Assembly: GCA_033549305.1 (NCBI GenBank)
Contig: JAWSUV010000125.1
Coordinates: 1-8,499, forward strand
Length of the DNA stretch: 8,499 nt
Direction of reading: 5' to 3'
From: Anoxynatronum sp033549305
GTDB lineage: Bacteria > Bacillota > Clostridia > Peptostreptococcales > Tindalliaceae
Positions within the stretch are counted from its first letter, which is position 1. Every line of letters starts with the position of its first letter. The position numbers were made by a program, and so were the translations under genes. A model generated the notes under the pieces. It saw only the letters and a list, made by a program, of their open reading frames with translations. It ran no database searches and was not told the origin of the DNA. This document shows, one piece after another, positions 1-5,447 of the stretch.

Positions 1-835
1 TGATTTCAAACCCGACAACACCCTTGACCGGGAACAGGTGGAAGAGAAGATTCGGGAAGAAAAACCCACGATGGTCTATTTGCAGCGCTCCACAGGCTAC
101 TCTTTCCGGCCGGCCCTCACCATGAATCATCTGAATGACACCATTCGCTGGATCAAGAAAAGCTGGCCGGATATTATGGTCATGGTGGACAACTGCTACG
201 GTGAGTTTCTGGACATCCGGGAACCCATCGAAGCCGGAGCGGATCTCATGGCCGGTTCACTGATCAAAAATCCAGGCGGCGGTCTGGCACTGACGGGCGG
301 GTATGTGACGGGGAAAGACCAGTATGTCCTGCGGGCGGCCGACCGCCTGACCACACCGGGAATTGGGAAAGAATGCGGTTTAACCTTTGGCACCACGCGC
401 AATGTGCTGCAGGGACTGTTTCAGGCACCGATGATTGTGTGCGAAGCCATCAAGGGCGCCATCCTGGCCGCCCGGGTCTTTGAAAAGGCAGGCTGTCTGG
501 TACAGCCCGCCTGGCAGGAGGAGCGAAGTGATATTATTCAGGGGATTCAGCTGAACAACGCGGATGAAGTGAATGCCTTCTGCCAGGGTATCCAGGCCGC
601 AGCACCGGTGGACGCGCATGTGACTCCTGTCGCCTGGGATATGCCGGGGTACCAGGACCCGGTCATCATGGCGGCAGGTGCCTTTATCCAGGGCTCTTCC
701 ATCGAATTGAGCGCCGACGGCCCCATCCGTCCGCCCTACCGTGTGTATTTTCAGGGCGGGCTCACCTACCCCCACGCTAAATTTGGCGTGATGAAAGCGT
801 TGGAATCACTGCAGCGATGCCGGCAAAAAGAATAA
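1..835 (+). CDS. Methionine gamma-lyase / aluminium-resistance family PLP enzyme (5'-truncated by window edge)
   Basis: This is the C-terminal part of a fold-type I pyridoxal-phosphate enzyme of the methionine gamma-lyase-like (aluminium resistance protein, YnbB-like) family. The frame is open to the left edge of the window (first full codon at position 2, reading DFKPDNTLDREQ), so the GTG at 38 is an internal valine and the true start lies outside. The PLP site is visible: the VMVDNCYGEF stretch (about 179-208) supplies the cofactor aspartate, and the GSLIKNPGGG stretch carries the candidate Schiff-base lysine (codon 266-268). The conserved TTPGIGKECG segment follows. Family members are annotated as carbon-sulfur lyases, but the physiological substrate is mostly unproven, so substrate and any metal-resistance role are inferred from the name only. 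The stop TAA (833-835) lies inside the terminator hairpin shared with convergent lexA. Confidence 0.9.
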   Translation, partial: DFKPDNTLDREQVEEKIREEKPTMVYLQRSTGYSFRPALTMNHLNDTIRWIKKSWPDIMVMVDNCYGEFLDIREPIEAGADLMAGSLIKNPGGGLALTGGYVTGKDQYVLRAADRLTTPGIGKECGLTFGTTRNVLQGLFQAPMIVCEAIKGAILAARVFEKAGCLVQPAWQEERSDIIQGIQLNNADEVNAFCQGIQAAAPVDAHVTPVAWDMPGYQDPVIMAAGAFIQGSSIELSADGPIRPPYRVYFQGGLTYPHAKFGVMKALESLQRCRQKE

Positions 836-859
836 TCCAGCTCCTTTGAGCTGGATTAT
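825..859. terminator. Hairpin terminator between convergent genes (probably bidirectional)
   Basis: A perfect 12-bp inverted repeat (ATAATCCAGCTC at 832-843, GAGCTGGATTAT at 848-859) flanks a 4-nt loop. On the minus strand it is followed at once by TCTTTTT (831-825), a normal intrinsic terminator for lexA, whose stop codon is 35 nt upstream. On the plus strand there is no long T tract, only the A/T-rich end of the stem, so termination in that direction would be weaker. The left arm includes the TAA stop of the plus-strand gene, and the minus-strand T tract is read from that gene's last codons. Confidence 0.85.
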
Positions 860-894
860 CCATGGATGATCAAAAGAATGAACCCAATGTGAGA

Positions 895-1515
895 CTAGAA
901 CCGCCGTATAAGTCCTATCACACGGCCCAGCACAGCCACCTCGTCCACGATGATGGGCTGCATGGTGCTGTTTTCCGGCTGAAGCCGAAAATGCCCGTTT
1001 TCCTTATAGAATCGTTTAACCGTTGCCTCATCTTCCAGCAGGGCCACCACGATATCGCCGTTATCGGCGGTATTTTGTTTTTTGACCAGCACGTAATCAC
1101 CGTCATAAATCCCCGCATCAATCATGCTGGTGCCCTGGATGGTCAGCATGAAGACCTCCTCATTCGTTTCCACAAAACTGATGGGCAGAGGAAAGAAATC
1201 TTCCACATTTTCAATGGCCAGCATGGGTTCACCGGCGGTGACACTGCCGAGGATCGGCACCTGGATCATGGGTTTTTTAAACAACTGCTCCTGGAAGGGA
1301 ATATCGAAAATTTCCACAGCCCTTGGTTTTGTGGGATCGCGGCGGATATAGCCCTTTTTTTCCAGATTCAGCAAATGGTTGTGTACCGTTGAAGTGGAAC
1401 GCAGATCAACTGCGGTGCAAATTTCCCTGACAGAGGGCGGATAGCCTTTGTCCAGCACCACTTTCTTCATGTACTCCAGAACGGATTTTTGCTTGGCAGT
1501 CAAATCCTCATACAA
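895..1515 (-). CDS. lexA: LexA, SOS-response transcriptional repressor and self-cleaving protease
   Basis: LexA represses DNA-damage genes and inactivates itself by autocleavage when stimulated by RecA filaments. The 206-residue product matches the usual Gram-positive length of about 205. An N-terminal winged helix (about 1-70, with PPSVREICTAVDLRSTSTVHNHL as recognition region, read in two parts: PPSVREICTAV and DLRSTSTVHNHL) is followed by the S24 peptidase domain. The cleavage site is Ala94-Gly95 (VTAGEP), with catalytic Ser130 (GTSMIDAG) and Lys167 (ATVKRF). The residue before the catalytic Ser is Thr where Glu or Asp is common; I expect no loss of function. The start is TTG at 1515-1513, preceded by AAAGGAG with 10 nt spacing and matching the family N-terminus (YEDLTAKQKS). 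The frame stays open to 1599 but without an ATG or good Shine-Dalgarno. It has its own promoter and LexA box upstream. Confidence 0.95.
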   Translation of the reverse strand: MYEDLTAKQKSVLEYMKKVVLDKGYPPSVREICTAVDLRSTSTVHNHLLNLEKKGYIRRDPTKPRAVEIFDIPFQEQLFKKPMIQVPILGSVTAGEPMLAIENVEDFFPLPISFVETNEEVFMLTIQGTSMIDAGIYDGDYVLVKKQNTADNGDIVVALLEDEATVKRFYKENGHFRLQPENSTMQPIIVDEVAVLGRVIGLIRRF

Positions 1516-1635
1516 TGCTCGTCCACTCCTTTCAATTCTCAGCGAATGTACCGATGGAACCGTTAAAAGGTCTGTCCATAAAAAGGGATCGACAACCACC
1601 CTGTCTGTACACGCTGCTGTGACTGATTTAGCAGT

Positions 1636-1664
1636 ATTATATCACAGAAATCTTCAAAAAACAA
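1636..1664 (-). promoter_or_regulatory. lexA promoter (extended -10)
   Basis: On the minus strand a perfect TATAAT (1641-1636) is preceded by TGA, giving an extended -10 (TGnTATAAT). A weak -35, TTGTTT (1664-1659), sits 17 bp upstream. Transcription would start near A1629, leaving a leader of about 114 nt before the TTG start of lexA. The weak -35 is covered by the proposed LexA box. Confidence 0.75.
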
Positions 1665-1675
1665 ACAAATGTTCC
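1662..1675. promoter_or_regulatory. Candidate LexA (SOS) box controlling lexA
   Basis: The plus-strand sequence CAAACAAATGTTCC differs at one position (A for G at base 2) from the Gram-positive SOS box consensus CGAACRNRYGTTYC, and its centre AAAT fits RNRY. It overlaps the lexA -35 element by 3 bp, where bound LexA would block RNA polymerase, so autoregulation is the natural reading. It lies 8 bp beyond the recombinase stop codon. Confidence 0.65.
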
Positions 1676-1683
1676 GTTCGCTG

Positions 1684-2841
1684 TTACGTGTCATGATCCA
1701 GCCATTCAAAGTTTTTGACCACTTCGCGTTTGGCATCTTTTCTGTGCGCGGCATAAAGCTGGGTGGTGGTGACATTGTCATGATCCAGCAGGTTCTGCAC
1801 ATCAAAGATGGAAAAGCCCTGCTGGATTAAAGAAGTAGCAGCAGTAGCCCGCAGCTTATGAGGGCTGTAGCCGTCTTCCGAGGCGGTTCCCAGGACCAGT
1901 GCCGTGTATTTTTTTACCAGGTTTCGAATGGTGCGGATGGTCATCCGCTTTTTTTGCAGGGATAAAAACAGCGCTTGACGGTGCTCCAGTGGAATTTTTT
2001 CTGGTGCAGCCCGCTCCTTGTCAATGTATTCGCGAATAACCCGTTCACAGGACCGGTTAATGGGCATGAGGGATTCCTTGCCGCGTTTTCGGTAGATTTT
2101 AAATTCTCCCCGGTGAAAGTTGAAGGAAGAAACATCCAGCTGCTGCAGTTCGTTTACCCGCAGGCCGTAGGTGAGAAACAGCACCAGGATGGCACGGTCG
2201 CGCAGCCGGGTTTTTTCCCAGTAGGTTTTTTCCTTTTTAGACAGCTGGCTGCCGTTTTCCACCAAGTCCAGCAGCTGCACCACTTCATCAATGTCCAGAC
2301 GCTTGATGGCATCGGGCTGTGGTTTGGGCAGCTGGATGGGATTAAAGCCGTCGGTAATGTTTTGTTTCAGCAGGCCGTCCCGGTACAGATTCTTGAACAG
2401 CACTGACAGGGAGGATTTTTTCCGGGCCAGGGAACGCTGGTGGTTTTCCATGATCCGGGTGCGTTCTTCCTCCTGAATTTCATAGCGCTGGCAGTACTGA
2501 CCCAGAAAATAGTTGACGTCGCGGGATCTGATCCGGTCAAAGTCTTCCTGGCTGATCTGCCGAGATGTGCTAGCGTCTGTCAGGTCTGTTTCAGCAATGA
2601 GATACTGGCAGAAAAAATCGATGTCTTCCAGGTAGGCCATACGGGTGGTGATCGCTACGGAACTTTTCAGATAGAGGAAAAAATCCGCCATGAACGAAGG
2701 AAGGGAGCGTTCAATTTCCAGGCAGTGCTGGATGATTTTTTGCTCCTGGAAGACGATATGATCCGGTTTGTCTGATTTATTGTGGATCTGGAGTTTTCGG
2801 CTGCCGGCAGCATCATGGGGACGCACTCTGAGCTTTTTCAT
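1684..2841 (-). CDS. Tyrosine recombinase (Xer/phage-integrase family) next to lexA
   Basis: This 385-residue tyrosine-type site-specific recombinase has an N-terminal SAM-like core-binding domain (about 45-160, including SVAITTRMAYLEDIDFFCQY, residues 61-80) and a C-terminal catalytic domain (about 180-375). The full active-site set is visible: Arg228 (GLRVNEL), Lys255 (RGKESLMP), His328 and Arg331 (SPHKLR), His354 (LLDHDN) and nucleophile Tyr363 (TTQLYAAH), so it should be catalytically competent. It is longer than XerC/XerD (about 300), mainly through a basic N-terminal extension and a longer core-binding domain. The start chosen is ATG 2841-2839, behind GGGAGG (2854-2849) at 7 nt; a frame extension of 7 codons lacks such a site. 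No excisionase, att repeats or phage genes flank it, so it looks like a resident chromosomal recombinase rather than a mobile-element integrase. Its target site is unknown. Confidence 0.88.
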   Translation of the reverse strand: MKKLRVRPHDAAGSRKLQIHNKSDKPDHIVFQEQKIIQHCLEIERSLPSFMADFFLYLKSSVAITTRMAYLEDIDFFCQYLIAETDLTDASTSRQISQEDFDRIRSRDVNYFLGQYCQRYEIQEEERTRIMENHQRSLARKKSSLSVLFKNLYRDGLLKQNITDGFNPIQLPKPQPDAIKRLDIDEVVQLLDLVENGSQLSKKEKTYWEKTRLRDRAILVLFLTYGLRVNELQQLDVSSFNFHRGEFKIYRKRGKESLMPINRSCERVIREYIDKERAAPEKIPLEHRQALFLSLQKKRMTIRTIRNLVKKYTALVLGTASEDGYSPHKLRATAATSLIQQGFSIFDVQNLLDHDNVTTTQLYAAHRKDAKREVVKNFEWLDHDT

Positions 2842-2845
2842 GGAT

Positions 2846-3037
2846 TCACCTCCCGGAATCAATTATTATCGAAATGTCAAACCTCAGGAACGGAAAACAG
2901 GATTGCATAATCAATTGCTTCGGCATGGCTGCAGCAGCAGACTGGAAGCAAAACGTTGAAATGATCAACCGGTAAAAGAGGCATAAAAGGAAAAACAGGT
3001 GTGTGCTGAAAATTCTCCGGTTGAGAAGATTCATCAT
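2846..3037 (-). CDS. Possible 63-residue hydrophobic leader protein upstream of the recombinase (doubtful)
   Basis: A 63-codon frame starts at ATG 3037 and ends at TGA 2848-2846, only 4 nt before the recombinase ATG, with that gene's Shine-Dalgarno read as its last two sense codons. An AGGGA (3050-3046) lies 8 nt before its start, inside the right arm of the leader dyad. The product would have one hydrophobic segment (about residues 12-30, HLFFLLCLFYRLIISTFC) followed by QSAAAAMPK, which superficially resembles a signal peptide with a cleavage site, and four cysteines. I recognise no family. For it: position after a strong promoter and the coupling geometry. Against it: odd composition and rare codons (AGA, AGG, ATA twice). 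It may be chance. Confidence 0.25.
   Translation of the reverse strand: MMNLLNRRIFSTHLFFLLCLFYRLIISTFCFQSAAAAMPKQLIMQSCFPFLRFDISIIIDSGR
2849..2854 (-). promoter_or_regulatory. Ribosome binding site deciding the recombinase start
   Basis: GGGAGG on the minus strand, 7 nt before ATG 2841-2839, is the best Shine-Dalgarno in the region and fixes the start at MKKLRVRPHD rather than at the longer frame 7 codons upstream. It is also read by the doubtful 63-codon frame that ends here. Confidence 0.8.
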
Positions 3038-3040
3038 TCA

Positions 3041-3072
3041 ACTATTCCCTAAATATACATTTAAAGAATAGT
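3041..3072 (-). promoter_or_regulatory. Dyad / 5'-end hairpin in the recombinase leader
   Basis: The minus strand from 3072 to 3041 reads ACTATTC, TT, TAAAT, GTAT, ATTTA, GG, GAATAGT. In RNA this pairs as 7 bp, two G-U pairs and 5 bp closing a 4-nt loop; in DNA it is a 32-bp dyad with two mismatches. It begins about 2 nt after the predicted transcription start of the 3081-3109 promoter. It could be an operator just downstream of the start site, an mRNA-stabilising 5' hairpin, or a structure hiding the AGGGA before the 63-codon frame. No T tract follows, so it is not an intrinsic terminator. Confidence 0.55.
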
Positions 3073-3080
3073 ATAGGAAG

Positions 3081-3109
3081 AGTATAAGGGCAAAAAGAAT
3101 GCCTGTCAA
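3081..3109 (-). promoter_or_regulatory. Strong sigma-A promoter for the recombinase(-lexA) unit
   Basis: On the minus strand a perfect -35 TTGACA (3109-3104) is followed after exactly 17 bp by TATACT (3086-3081), five of six bases of the -10 consensus. The predicted start is near 3074, giving a leader of about 230 nt before the recombinase ATG. This is the best promoter in the window by consensus match and marks a new transcription unit after scpB; read-through into lexA is likely because no convincing terminator follows the recombinase. Confidence 0.8.
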
Positions 3110-3306
3110 GGTCCGTCAGCCTCTTCTGCAAGCTTCTACTACCTCAGCAGCTCTTCTTCCGCATCAAAATTAATTTTTCATCAGCCATAAGATGCTCAGT
3201 AAGACCCTTCTTTATCCAGAAAATTATCTCTCGTTCATGATGATCTATGCATTACATTGATCAAATCGCTTTGGTACGCAGTTTATTTTATCCATCTTTA
3301 TGCGGT
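3110..3306. other. Intergenic stretch between scpB and the recombinase promoter, no gene seen
   Basis: Together with the leader (2842-3109) this makes a 465-base gap without a confident gene. Between the scpB stop and the -35 box I see only very short frames on the minus strand (14-16 codons), a perfect 12-bp AT palindrome (3166-3177, AAAATTAATTTT) and no GC-rich hairpin followed by a T run, so the end of the scpB transcript is not evident. The stretch is more AT-rich than its flanks, as expected for a regulatory gap. Confidence 0.6.
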
Positions 3307-3936
3307 TTATGATTCGTCTTCATGTCCATCTTCATCATGGTCGAATTGATCAGGAGCCGGTTCATGCACCGGATGGTTAGATCTCTCACCAGGGTTCTCT
3401 GAATCCGGCTCTCCGGGATTCAGGATCAGCTGGTCAGCCGGCGGCAAATCTTCCAGCGATGAAAATCCGAAAGTCTTCAGAAAATGTCCGGTGGTCCCGT
3501 AAATGATCGGCCGGCCGATTTTATCCATGCGGCCCTGGTCTTCAATCAGCTGTTTTTCCAGCAGCGTCCTGATCGCCTGGTCGGATTTTACGCCGCGTAT
3601 CTCTTCGATTTCAGCCTTTGTAATGGGCTGTTTGTAGGCTATGATCGCCAGGACCTCCAGGGATGCCTGAGAAAGGGTCTTATGCGTATGAGGTGTCACC
3701 AGCTTTTCCAGGTACTCCGCATAAGCCGGATTGGTGGCCAGCTGGTATTCATCCTCCATCTGGATCAAAATCATCCCCCGGTGATAAAAGGCATAATCGA
3801 CATTTAGTTCCTTTAAAAGGCTTCGGGTTTCCTTTAATGAAAATCCGGTGACCTTGGACAGTTCTGACGCCGCGATGGGTTCCGAATAAGCGAACAATAA
3901 TGCTTCCAGAACCGCTTTATGTTTTTCCTTTTCCAA
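3307..3936 (-). CDS. scpB: ScpB, segregation and condensation protein B
   Basis: ScpB is the winged-helix (kite) subunit of the bacterial SMC-ScpAB condensin. It dimerises and binds ScpA to help organise and segregate the chromosome on the nucleoid. Two winged-helix domains are visible (about 5-80 and 85-160). The second carries the family signature LEVLAIIAYKQPITKAEIEE (93-112), then RGVKSDQAIRTLLEKQLI and GRPIIYGTT, followed by FLKTFGFSSLEDLP. The product is 209 residues against about 197 in Bacillus; the excess is an acidic, Pro/His-rich disordered tail (about 172-209, ending HEDES). The start is TTG (3936-3934) with AGGAG 9 nt upstream; no ATG is available at that position. It lies 46 nt after scpA, the usual gene order and surely co-transcribed. 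Confidence 0.95.
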   Translation of the reverse strand: MEKEKHKAVLEALLFAYSEPIAASELSKVTGFSLKETRSLLKELNVDYAFYHRGMILIQMEDEYQLATNPAYAEYLEKLVTPHTHKTLSQASLEVLAIIAYKQPITKAEIEEIRGVKSDQAIRTLLEKQLIEDQGRMDKIGRPIIYGTTGHFLKTFGFSSLEDLPPADQLILNPGEPDSENPGERSNHPVHEPAPDQFDHDEDGHEDES

Positions 3937-3982
3937 TGAATAACACTCCTGTCATGAATCATGAATCACTGATGCGCTGCGC

Positions 3983-4762
3983 CTATCCGGCAGCCTGTTC
4001 CAGGTTATCCTGTTTGTGGATGATCAGATCGTGATGCTTGGGACTTTCCGTTACGCGCACCTGTCCGGTACGCATCAATTCCAGCAAACTTAAAAAAGTG
4101 ATAATCATCTTCTGACGGTGATTCAGGGCGAGGAAAAAAGCCGTAAAGCGCAGCGGGTTTTCATGTTCCAGCGCGGTCAGGATATGCCGGATCTGGCCGG
4201 CGATGGAAAAGCTTTCCCGGGCCATGGGAATCGGCTTCTGCTCCTTCTCCTCCTGGCTATTGAGAAATGATATCATTAAGCTCCGGAAAGTCTTGACCAG
4301 GGATTCAGGACCAGCCACCTCGATTTCAGGAAATTCACTCTCATCCGACAGGCCTAAGGACTGGAGCAGCGCCCCAAGATCCTCCGGAGGCTTGAAATAC
4401 AGGGTCTGGGCATGGTTTTCGCATTTCTTGAAGAGTGTGGCTGCCTGCTGGTACCGCTGGTATTCCAGCAGCTTTATCACCAGTTCGTCCCGGGGATCCG
4501 GTTCTTCTCCCTCTCCTTCTGCCGCTTTCCGGTTGACAGGCAGCAGCGTGCGGGACTTGATTTCCATCAGCGTGGCGGCCATCACCAGAAATTCACTGGC
4601 GATTTCCATGTGGAAGGATTGCAGGGACGCCAGATATTCCATGTACTGGTGTGTGATTTCATTGATGGGAATGTCGTAAATATCAATCTCGTTCACATGA
4701 ATCAAATGGCACAACAGATCCAGGGGGCCTTCAAAGGCCTTTAATTTGAGGCACATACTCAT
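3983..4762 (-). CDS. scpA: ScpA, segregation and condensation protein A (kleisin)
   Basis: ScpA is the kleisin that bridges the SMC heads and recruits the ScpB dimer, forming the condensin ring needed for chromosome segregation. The N-terminal SMC-binding domain is clear: LKAFEGPLDLLCHLI (7-21), NEIDIYDIPI (24-33), then EFLVMAATLMEIKSRTLLP (57-75). A variable acidic linker (about 80-92, EGEGEEPDP) follows, then the ScpB-binding helices and a C-terminal winged helix with FLALNHRQKMIITFLSLLEL (210-229). The product is 259 residues, close to the family norm of about 250. The start is ATG 4762-4760 behind AAGGAG (4779-4774) at 11 nt; a second in-frame ATG at 4756 would give MCLKLKAFEGP, closer to the family N-terminus but with 17 nt spacing. 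An upstream frame extension of 10 codons adds nothing conserved. Confidence 0.95.
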   Translation of the reverse strand: MSMCLKLKAFEGPLDLLCHLIHVNEIDIYDIPINEITHQYMEYLASLQSFHMEIASEFLVMAATLMEIKSRTLLPVNRKAAEGEGEEPDPRDELVIKLLEYQRYQQAATLFKKCENHAQTLYFKPPEDLGALLQSLGLSDESEFPEIEVAGPESLVKTFRSLMISFLNSQEEKEQKPIPMARESFSIAGQIRHILTALEHENPLRFTAFFLALNHRQKMIITFLSLLELMRTGQVRVTESPKHHDLIIHKQDNLEQAAG

Positions 4763-4801
4763 GAAATCACCGACTCCTTGGCAGAATGACATACATCAAC
4801 C

Positions 4802-4807
4802 ATTATA
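4802..4807 (-). promoter_or_regulatory. Isolated TATAAT in the gap before scpA (possible weak internal promoter)
   Basis: A perfect TATAAT lies on the minus strand in the 55-nt gap between the M50 gene and scpA, placed for a start about 35 nt before the scpA ATG. No acceptable -35 is found at 16-18 bp and there is no TG extension, so it may only be a weak internal promoter or chance. Confidence 0.2.
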
Positions 4808-4817
4808 CTTCACCTGT

Positions 4818-5447
4818 TTACACGATCAGCGTCAGCAGTCCCATCAGCAGGCTGAACAGCACATTGACAATGGGAAACAGCACACGGCGGATGACACCCA
4901 GCACCAGGAGCAAAATCAAAATGAGGTAGGTGTAACGCTCCATCTCATGAAAGGTTTGCTCAAACCGTGATGGGAACAGGGAAATCAGGATTTTTGACCC
5001 GTCCAGGGGCGGGATGGGGAACAGGTTGAACACTGCCAGCACCAAGTTGATGGATATGGCGGAAATAAACAGCTGCTGCGTCACATAGCCCAGGCCGCCG
5101 GTGAACCGGATGACCAACCCAAACACAAGCGTCAGCAGAATGGCCAGGACGATATTGGAGGCCGGACCTGCCAGGGATACCAGGAGCGTGCCCTTCCGCC
5201 GGTCGATGGTGAAATAATAGGGATTCACCGGTACCGGTTTTGCCCAGCCAAAGCCGGCAAACATGAGCATCAGAAAGCCCAGGGGGTCAATGTGGGCAAT
5301 GGGGTTCAGGGTCAGCCTTCCGTTGTTTTTGGCGGTGGGATCTCCGATTAGAAAGGCCACGTATCCATGGGAAAACTCATGGACTGTCAGGGCCAGCAGG
5401 ATGCCGGGAAGGATCAGAATGATCCGGTTTAAATCAAAATTAAGCAT
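4818..5447 (-). CDS. M50 family site-2 protease homologue (small integral membrane metalloprotease)
   Basis: This 209-residue membrane protein belongs to the M50/S2P zinc metalloprotease family, in the short group without a PDZ domain (YwhC-like). Catalytic features are intact: HEFSH (His23, Glu24, His27) in the first membrane segment and FNLFPIPPLDG (140-150), whose Asp149 is the expected third zinc ligand. Conserved family stretches LNPIAHIDPLG (47-57), GWAKPVPVNP (67-76) and SLAGPASNIV (91-100) are present. Hydrophobic segments fall at about 8-35, 55-68, 88-115, 125-145 and 173-205. Members cleave substrates within the membrane, but no substrate is known for this one. The start ATG (5447-5445) has AAGGAGG 6 nt upstream, inside the end of the preceding gene, with which it overlaps by 8 nt, suggesting translational coupling. 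Location before scpAB is a recurrent Firmicutes arrangement. Confidence 0.92.
   Translation of the reverse strand: MLNFDLNRIILILPGILLALTVHEFSHGYVAFLIGDPTAKNNGRLTLNPIAHIDPLGFLMLMFAGFGWAKPVPVNPYYFTIDRRKGTLLVSLAGPASNIVLAILLTLVFGLVIRFTGGLGYVTQQLFISAISINLVLAVFNLFPIPPLDGSKILISLFPSRFEQTFHEMERYTYLILILLLVLGVIRRVLFPIVNVLFSLLMGLLTLIV

Noticed and set aside
862..1392. A 176-codon plus-strand frame after the terminator
   Set aside because: It is antisense to lexA, with no ribosome binding site and a His/Gln-rich composition typical of a shadow frame.
1516..1599. N-terminal extension of lexA to a GTG at 1599
   Set aside because: The added residues are not LexA-like, lack a ribosome binding site, and the TTG at 1515 fits both the family N-terminus and the AAAGGAG spacing.
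1655..1674. Possible intrinsic terminator after the recombinase (GAACA/TGTTT followed by a T run on the minus strand)
   Set aside because: The stem is only 4-5 bp with a 2-nt loop; the same bases are better explained as the LexA box and -35 region of lexA.
2875..2880. Perfect TTGACA on the minus strand just upstream of the recombinase
   Set aside because: At 17 bp spacing the -10 position falls on TCCGGG, at the ribosome binding site, and no usable -10 fits; the promoter at 3081-3109 is much better.
3091..3103. GGCA/TGCC inverted repeat inside the spacer of the recombinase promoter
   Set aside because: Only 4 bp of pairing and located between -35 and -10; likely chance.
3166..3177. Perfect 12-bp palindrome AAAATTAATTTT
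   Set aside because: Pure A/T palindromes of this length are common in AT-rich gaps; it has no T tract, partner site or promoter alignment.
3945..3970. Tandem TTCATGA repeats in the scpA-scpB gap
   Set aside because: Two short copies only, no symmetry or spacing suggesting an operator.
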